Source: Mycobacterium deserti
GTDB taxonomy: Bacteria > Actinomycetota > Actinomycetes > Mycobacteriales > Mycobacteriaceae
Assembly (NCBI RefSeq): GCF_025345615.1
Contig: NZ_JAODWD010000006.1
Coordinates: 186,001-250,000, forward strand
Length of the DNA stretch: 64,000 nucleotides
Direction of reading: 5' to 3'
The translations under genes were made by a program, and so were the position numbers. Of the stretch, positions 60,267 to 64,000 are shown piece by piece (position 1 is the stretch's first letter; every line of letters begins with the position of its first letter). The notes below the pieces were generated by a model. The model did not search any database. It was not told the DNA's origin and saw nothing but the letters and a program-made list of their open reading frames with translations.

Positions 60267-61400
60267 ATGAAGTACGTCCGCATGGCTCAGCCGGTCCTGG
60301 CCGCCACGGCAGCCGCCCTCCTGTTCGTCGTGGCATGCGCACCGCCGGAGAAAGAGGACTCCGGAGAGCAGACGCAGTCCGGTGTGAAGGCTGCCGAAGC
60401 CACGTCGGCGCAGGACTTCGGCGGCATGGAGGGCCTGGTCGAGGCCGCCAAAAAGGAGGGCGAGCTGAATGTCATTGCCCTGCCGCCGGACTGGGCCAAC
60501 TACGGCGCGATCATCAAGGCGTTCTCGGACAAGTACGGCATCAAGGTGAACTCCGCCCAACCCGATGCCTCCAGCCAGGACGAGATCAACGCGGCCAACC
60601 AGCAGAAGGGCAAAAGCAGCGCGCCCGATGTCTTCGACCTCGGCCAGGCGGTCGCACTCGGCAACACGGCGATGTTCGCGCCGTACAAGGTGGCGACCTT
60701 CGACGACATCCCGGCCGCCTTCAAGGACCCCGAGGGCACCTGGGTCAACGACTACGGCGGCTTCATGTCCATCGGCTTCGATTCGTCGAAGGTGCCGCCG
60801 GTGACCAACGTCAACGACCTTCTCAAGCCGGAGTTCAGCGGGAAGGTCGCGCTGAACGGCGACCCGACGCAGGCGGGCGCCGCGTTCTCCGGGGTGGTCA
60901 TGGTTGCGCTGTCCCAAGGCGGTTCGATCGACGACATCGCGCCTGGCGTGGAATTCTTCCGAAAGCTCAAGGAGGCGGGCAACTTTCTTCCCGTCGATCC
61001 GACGCCCGCGACCATCGAGTCGGGGCAGACTCCGGTGGTCATCGACTGGAACTACCTCAACGCAGCGGAGTCTGCGAAGCTGCCGACCTGGCAGACCTTC
61101 GTGCCGCCGGACCATGCTGTGGCCGGCTACTACTACCAGGCGATCAACGCCGACGCCCCGCACCCGGCGGCAGCGCGGCTGTGGCAGGAGTTCCTGTTCA
61201 GCGACGAGGGCCAGAACCTCTACGCCGCCGGCGGCGTCCGGCCGGTGCGTGCGGACAACATGGTGGCCGACGGGACCATCGACAAAGCCGCTGCCGCAAA
61301 GCTTCCCGTCATCGACGGCCCGGTCGCCGTGCCCAATCCGGAGCAGACCGAGAAGGCCACCAAGTACCTGGCCGAGAACTGGGCCCAGGCGGTGGGTTGA
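60267..61400 (+). CDS. ABC importer substrate-binding lipoprotein
   Basis: 377 residues from ATG 60267 with GGAGGT upstream. Lipobox VVAC at 21-24 with Cys24. The mature chain is a type II periplasmic-binding fold of the Fe3+/thiamine/2-aminoethylphosphonate group (EAAKKEGELNVIALPPDWAN start, VNDLLKPEFSGKVALNGDPT, then PHPAAARLWQEFLFSDEGQN). The ligand cannot be read from sequence; iron, thiamine, polyamine or phosphonate are the family choices. It opens a four-gene operon with 4-nt overlaps. Confidence 0.9.
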   Translation: MKYVRMAQPVLAATAAALLFVVACAPPEKEDSGEQTQSGVKAAEATSAQDFGGMEGLVEAAKKEGELNVIALPPDWANYGAIIKAFSDKYGIKVNSAQPDASSQDEINAANQQKGKSSAPDVFDLGQAVALGNTAMFAPYKVATFDDIPAAFKDPEGTWVNDYGGFMSIGFDSSKVPPVTNVNDLLKPEFSGKVALNGDPTQAGAAFSGVVMVALSQGGSIDDIAPGVEFFRKLKEAGNFLPVDPTPATIESGQTPVVIDWNYLNAAESAKLPTWQTFVPPDHAVAGYYYQAINADAPHPAAARLWQEFLFSDEGQNLYAAGGVRPVRADNMVADGTIDKAAAAKLPVIDGPVAVPNPEQTEKATKYLAENWAQAVG

Positions 61401-62278
61401 CGACGTCCCGCACACGCGGAGCGGGCACAGTCCTGCGCAAGCGAGTCAGTGAGGCACTGCCCCTGGTGCCGTTCCTGACGGTCGTCGTCATCTTCCTGGT
61501 CGTTCCCACGGTGACAGTGATCGTCAGCGCGTTGTTCGTCGACGGCGCGTTCTCCCTGGCCCGCATCGAGGCGCTGTTCTCGGAGGCGGCGCTGACAGCT
61601 CTGGGCAGAAGCGTGCTGCTGTCCGGCACCACGGCGCTCATCGGCGCGGTGCTGGGCGCGGTGCTGGCCTGGCTGATCGTGAGCAGCCCGGCGTCATCGA
61701 TGGTGCGCCGCGCGGTGATGTCGATGTGCAGCGTGCTGGCCCAGTTCGGCGGCGTCGCATTGGCATTCGCGTTCCTGGCGACCGTCGGCTTAAACGGGGT
61801 GCTGACGCTGTGGGTGCAGCAGGCGTTCGGCTGGAACCTCGCCGGGTCCGGGTGGCTCTACAGCGTGGGCGGACTGGTCCTGGTGTACACGTACTTTCAG
61901 ATCCCGCTGATGGTGATCGTCTTCGTGCCTGCGCTCGAAGGCCTGCGCGACGCGTGGCGCGAAGCGGCCGTCAGCCTCGGCGCGTCGACGTGGCAGTACT
62001 GGCGCGAGGTGGGCGCGCCGCTGCTGGCGCCGGCGTTCTTAGCGTCGGCGCTGCTGTTGTTCGCCAACGCTTTTGCCGCGTACGCCACCGCCGCGGCGTT
62101 GGTCAGCCAGGGCAGCCCGATCGTGCCGCTGTTGATCCGGTCCGCATTGACCAGTGAAGTGGTGTTGGGGCAGTCCGGGTTCGCCTATGCGTTGGCACTC
62201 GAGATGATCGTGGTCGTCGCGGCGGTGATGGCGGCCTACAACGTCCTGCTGCGGCGCACCGCGAGGTGGCTGCGGTGA
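61397..62278 (+). CDS. ABC importer permease 1
   Basis: 293 residues from TTG 61397, overlapping the preceding stop by 4 nt (TTGA). Six membrane segments; the ABC permease EAA loop is EAAVSLGASTWQYWREVGAPLL. In this family the binding protein works with a permease pair and one ATPase. Overlaps the second permease by 4 nt. Confidence 0.9.
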   Translation: MTTSRTRGAGTVLRKRVSEALPLVPFLTVVVIFLVVPTVTVIVSALFVDGAFSLARIEALFSEAALTALGRSVLLSGTTALIGAVLGAVLAWLIVSSPASSMVRRAVMSMCSVLAQFGGVALAFAFLATVGLNGVLTLWVQQAFGWNLAGSGWLYSVGGLVLVYTYFQIPLMVIVFVPALEGLRDAWREAAVSLGASTWQYWREVGAPLLAPAFLASALLLFANAFAAYATAAALVSQGSPIVPLLIRSALTSEVVLGQSGFAYALALEMIVVVAAVMAAYNVLLRRTARWLR

Positions 62279-63045
62279 GGCGCGCAGTCCGCGGCGCGCT
62301 GTGGACGGCGTTCGTCCTGTTCTTCTGTTTCCCGCTGTACGCGATGGCCGACTTCTCCACGCGGAACCTGATGTCGGGCGGGCGCACGGGTGTGGCGTGG
62401 ACGAACCTCGTCACCGACGACGCGCTCTACCAGGCGATCGTGACGTCGCTGCTGCTGGCGTTGTTCACCGTCGCGGCGATGCTCGCGGTGCTGGTGCCGA
62501 CCATGATCTGGGTGCGCCTGCGCGCGCCGTGGGCCAGAGGCCTCGTCGAGTTCCTGTGCCTGCTGCCACTGACCATTCCCGCACTGGTGATCGTCGTGGG
62601 CCTGCGCAACGTCTACCTGTGGGTGACGTACTTCCTGGGCGAGTCCGCGCTGACGCTGACGTTCGTCTACGTCGTTCTCGTGTTGCCGTTCGCGTACCGA
62701 GCGCTGGACGCGGCGTTGTCGTCCATCGACCTGCAGACCCTGGCCGAGGCGGCCCGGTCGCTCGGTGCCGGGTGGGCGACGACGATACTGCGGGTCGTCG
62801 TGCCCAACATCTGGTCCGGAATTCTCTCTGCCGCTTTCATTTCCATCGCCGTCGTGCTCGGTGAATTCACGATCGCGTCGTTGAGCGGATACGAGACGCT
62901 GCAGGTGCAGATCGTCGCCATCGGCAAGACCGACGGGCCCACGTCGGTGGCCGCGTCGCTGGCCGTGCTGATGTTCGCCTTCGTCCTACTGCTGATCCTG
63001 TCGGCTGTTACCCGTGGCCGCCGACGCGCAGGGGTGACCGCATGA
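62275..63045 (+). CDS. ABC importer permease 2
   Basis: 256 residues from GTG 62275, the 4-nt overlap with permease 1 deciding the start. Six membrane segments with the EAA loop EAARSLGAGWATTILRVVVPNI. It pairs with permease 1 to form the pore. Overlaps the ATPase gene by 4 nt. Confidence 0.9.
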   Translation: MRRAVRGALWTAFVLFFCFPLYAMADFSTRNLMSGGRTGVAWTNLVTDDALYQAIVTSLLLALFTVAAMLAVLVPTMIWVRLRAPWARGLVEFLCLLPLTIPALVIVVGLRNVYLWVTYFLGESALTLTFVYVVLVLPFAYRALDAALSSIDLQTLAEAARSLGAGWATTILRVVVPNIWSGILSAAFISIAVVLGEFTIASLSGYETLQVQIVAIGKTDGPTSVAASLAVLMFAFVLLLILSAVTRGRRRAGVTA

Positions 63046-64000
63046 CCGAGGGCGTGGCCGTCGACCTGGTCGACCTCACCCGTGTATACGGAAACGTCAA
63101 GGCACTCGACGGGCTGACCCTGCACATCGAACCCGGCGAACTCGTCGCACTGCTGGGGCCCTCCGGGTGCGGCAAGACCACCGCGCTGCGCATCCTCGCC
63201 GGCCTTGACGAGGCGACCTCAGGCACGGTGTCCGTGGGCGGCCGTGACGTCGGCAGGGTGCCCGCCAACAAGCGCGACATGGGCATGGTTTTCCAGGCTT
63301 ACAGCCTCTTCCCACACCTGACCGTGCTGGACAACGTTTCGTTCGGGCTGAAGCTGCGCGGAAAAGCCAAGCGGGACAGGTTGTCTCGGGCAGCTGACCT
63401 GCTCGACCTTGTCGGCTTGTCGGAGCACACGCACAAGTACGCCAGCGAGCTGTCGGGCGGTCAACAGCAACGGGTCGCCCTGGCCCGTGCGCTGGCGATC
63501 CAGCCGCGGGTGCTGCTGCTCGACGAGCCACTCTCGGCTTTGGACGCCAAGGTCCGTGCGCAGCTGCGCGACGAGATCCGCCGGGTTCAGCTCGACGTCG
63601 GGACGACGACGTTGTTCGTCACCCACGACCAGGAGGAAGCGCTGGCCATTGCCGACCGGGTCGGTGTGATGAACAGGGGCAGGCTCGAACAGCTGGCGGC
63701 TCCCGCCGACCTGTACGCCCATCCGGCGACGCCGTTCGTCGCGGAGTTCGTCGGCCTGAACAACAAAGTGCCGACAGAAGTTTCGGACGGCCGGGCGTGG
63801 CTGCTCGGCACGTCGGTGCCGACCCTGGCCGGTTCGGTCACCGCGGGCGGGGGGCTGGCGATGGTGCGACCGGAGTCGGTCGTCGTCTCCGCCGACCCGT
63901 CAGGTGCGTCGACGGTCAGTTCCGTGGCGTTCCTCGGGCCGATCTCGCGGGTCTACGCGACGCTGCCCGACGGCACGGTGATCAGCGCGCAACTGGCCAG
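63042..64000 (+). CDS. ABC importer ATPase (3' end outside the window)
   Basis: 319 complete codons are visible from ATG 63042; the stop lies beyond the window. Walker A GPSGCGKT (39-46), Q-loop FQAYSLFPHL, signature LSGGQ (137-141), Walker B VLLLDEP (157-163) and H-loop VTHDQEEAL are all intact. After about 235 a TOBE-like regulatory domain begins (RPESVVVSAD), as in Fe3+, maltose and polyamine importers. Start overlaps permease 2 by 4 nt. Confidence 0.95.
   Translation, partial: MTEGVAVDLVDLTRVYGNVKALDGLTLHIEPGELVALLGPSGCGKTTALRILAGLDEATSGTVSVGGRDVGRVPANKRDMGMVFQAYSLFPHLTVLDNVSFGLKLRGKAKRDRLSRAADLLDLVGLSEHTHKYASELSGGQQQRVALARALAIQPRVLLLDEPLSALDAKVRAQLRDEIRRVQLDVGTTTLFVTHDQEEALAIADRVGVMNRGRLEQLAAPADLYAHPATPFVAEFVGLNNKVPTEVSDGRAWLLGTSVPTLAGSVTAGGGLAMVRPESVVVSADPSGASTVSSVAFLGPISRVYATLPDGTVISAQLA

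Overview
The window is GC-rich chromosomal DNA from an actinomycete, almost certainly a Mycobacterium of the environmental Mycolicibacterium type. The evidence is the codon bias, frequent GTG/TTG starts, many 4-nt ATGA/GTGA stop-start overlaps, and mycobacterial signature genes: the non-canonical MTHFR, hemophore-related and DUF4189 secreted proteins, the moxR3 block, the FusA2 / TIGR03668 pair, F420-type oxidoreductases, and the GH65 plus beta-phosphoglucomutase pair. I see no tRNA, rRNA, CRISPR, prophage or insertion sequence.

Layout. 1-8.7 kb: secreted peptide, SelO, F420-type oxidoreductase, mycobacterial MTHFR, HrpA helicase, SigF/SigB-type sigma factor. 8.7-15 kb: glutaminyl cyclase lipoprotein, tocopherol-cyclase-like protein, FAD oxidoreductase, PPOX protein, esterase/beta-lactamase with nitrobindin, two secreted proteins. 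15-22 kb: VOC protein, zinc-finger rhomboid, GtrA, trehalose/maltose phosphorylase pair, a shattered kup pseudogene, a membrane esterase, a DUF4189 protein. 22-31 kb: TPR regulator, coiled-coil protein, methyltransferase, moxR3-type block, two small enzymes. 31-40 kb: MFS/TetR pair, a Thr-rich secreted protein, and a MerR- and MmyB-associated group of short-chain dehydrogenases and SnoaL-like proteins with two matching MerR-type operators. 40-46 kb: galactose catabolism (SSS symporter, DeoR regulator, GalT, GalK). 46-51.4 kb: a complete stressosome and partner-switching locus. 51.5-55.3 kb: a second Thr-rich protein, S53 peptidase and two exported or membrane proteins. 55.3-60.2 kb: FusA2, cytochrome b561, TIGR03668 protein, TetR and its likely target. 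60.2-64 kb: an ABC importer whose ATPase runs off the end.

The most striking system is the stressosome: RsbR-RsbS-RsbT, an RsbX-like phosphatase, a four-module RsbU-RsbW fusion and an RsbV-like protein in one overlapping operon, with a second RsbV-like gene diverging from it. The Bacillus sensing-to-sigma relay is thus compressed so that the phosphatase that activates the anti-anti-sigma factor and the kinase that inactivates it are one polypeptide. No sigma gene is in the operon; the SigF/SigB-type gene at 7.9 kb is the only candidate client in view.

Other points: a kup remnant with its middle deleted and several frameshifts; two Thr-rich secreted paralogues whose last 32 residues are identical despite ten synonymous differences; and several palindromes beside regulator genes.
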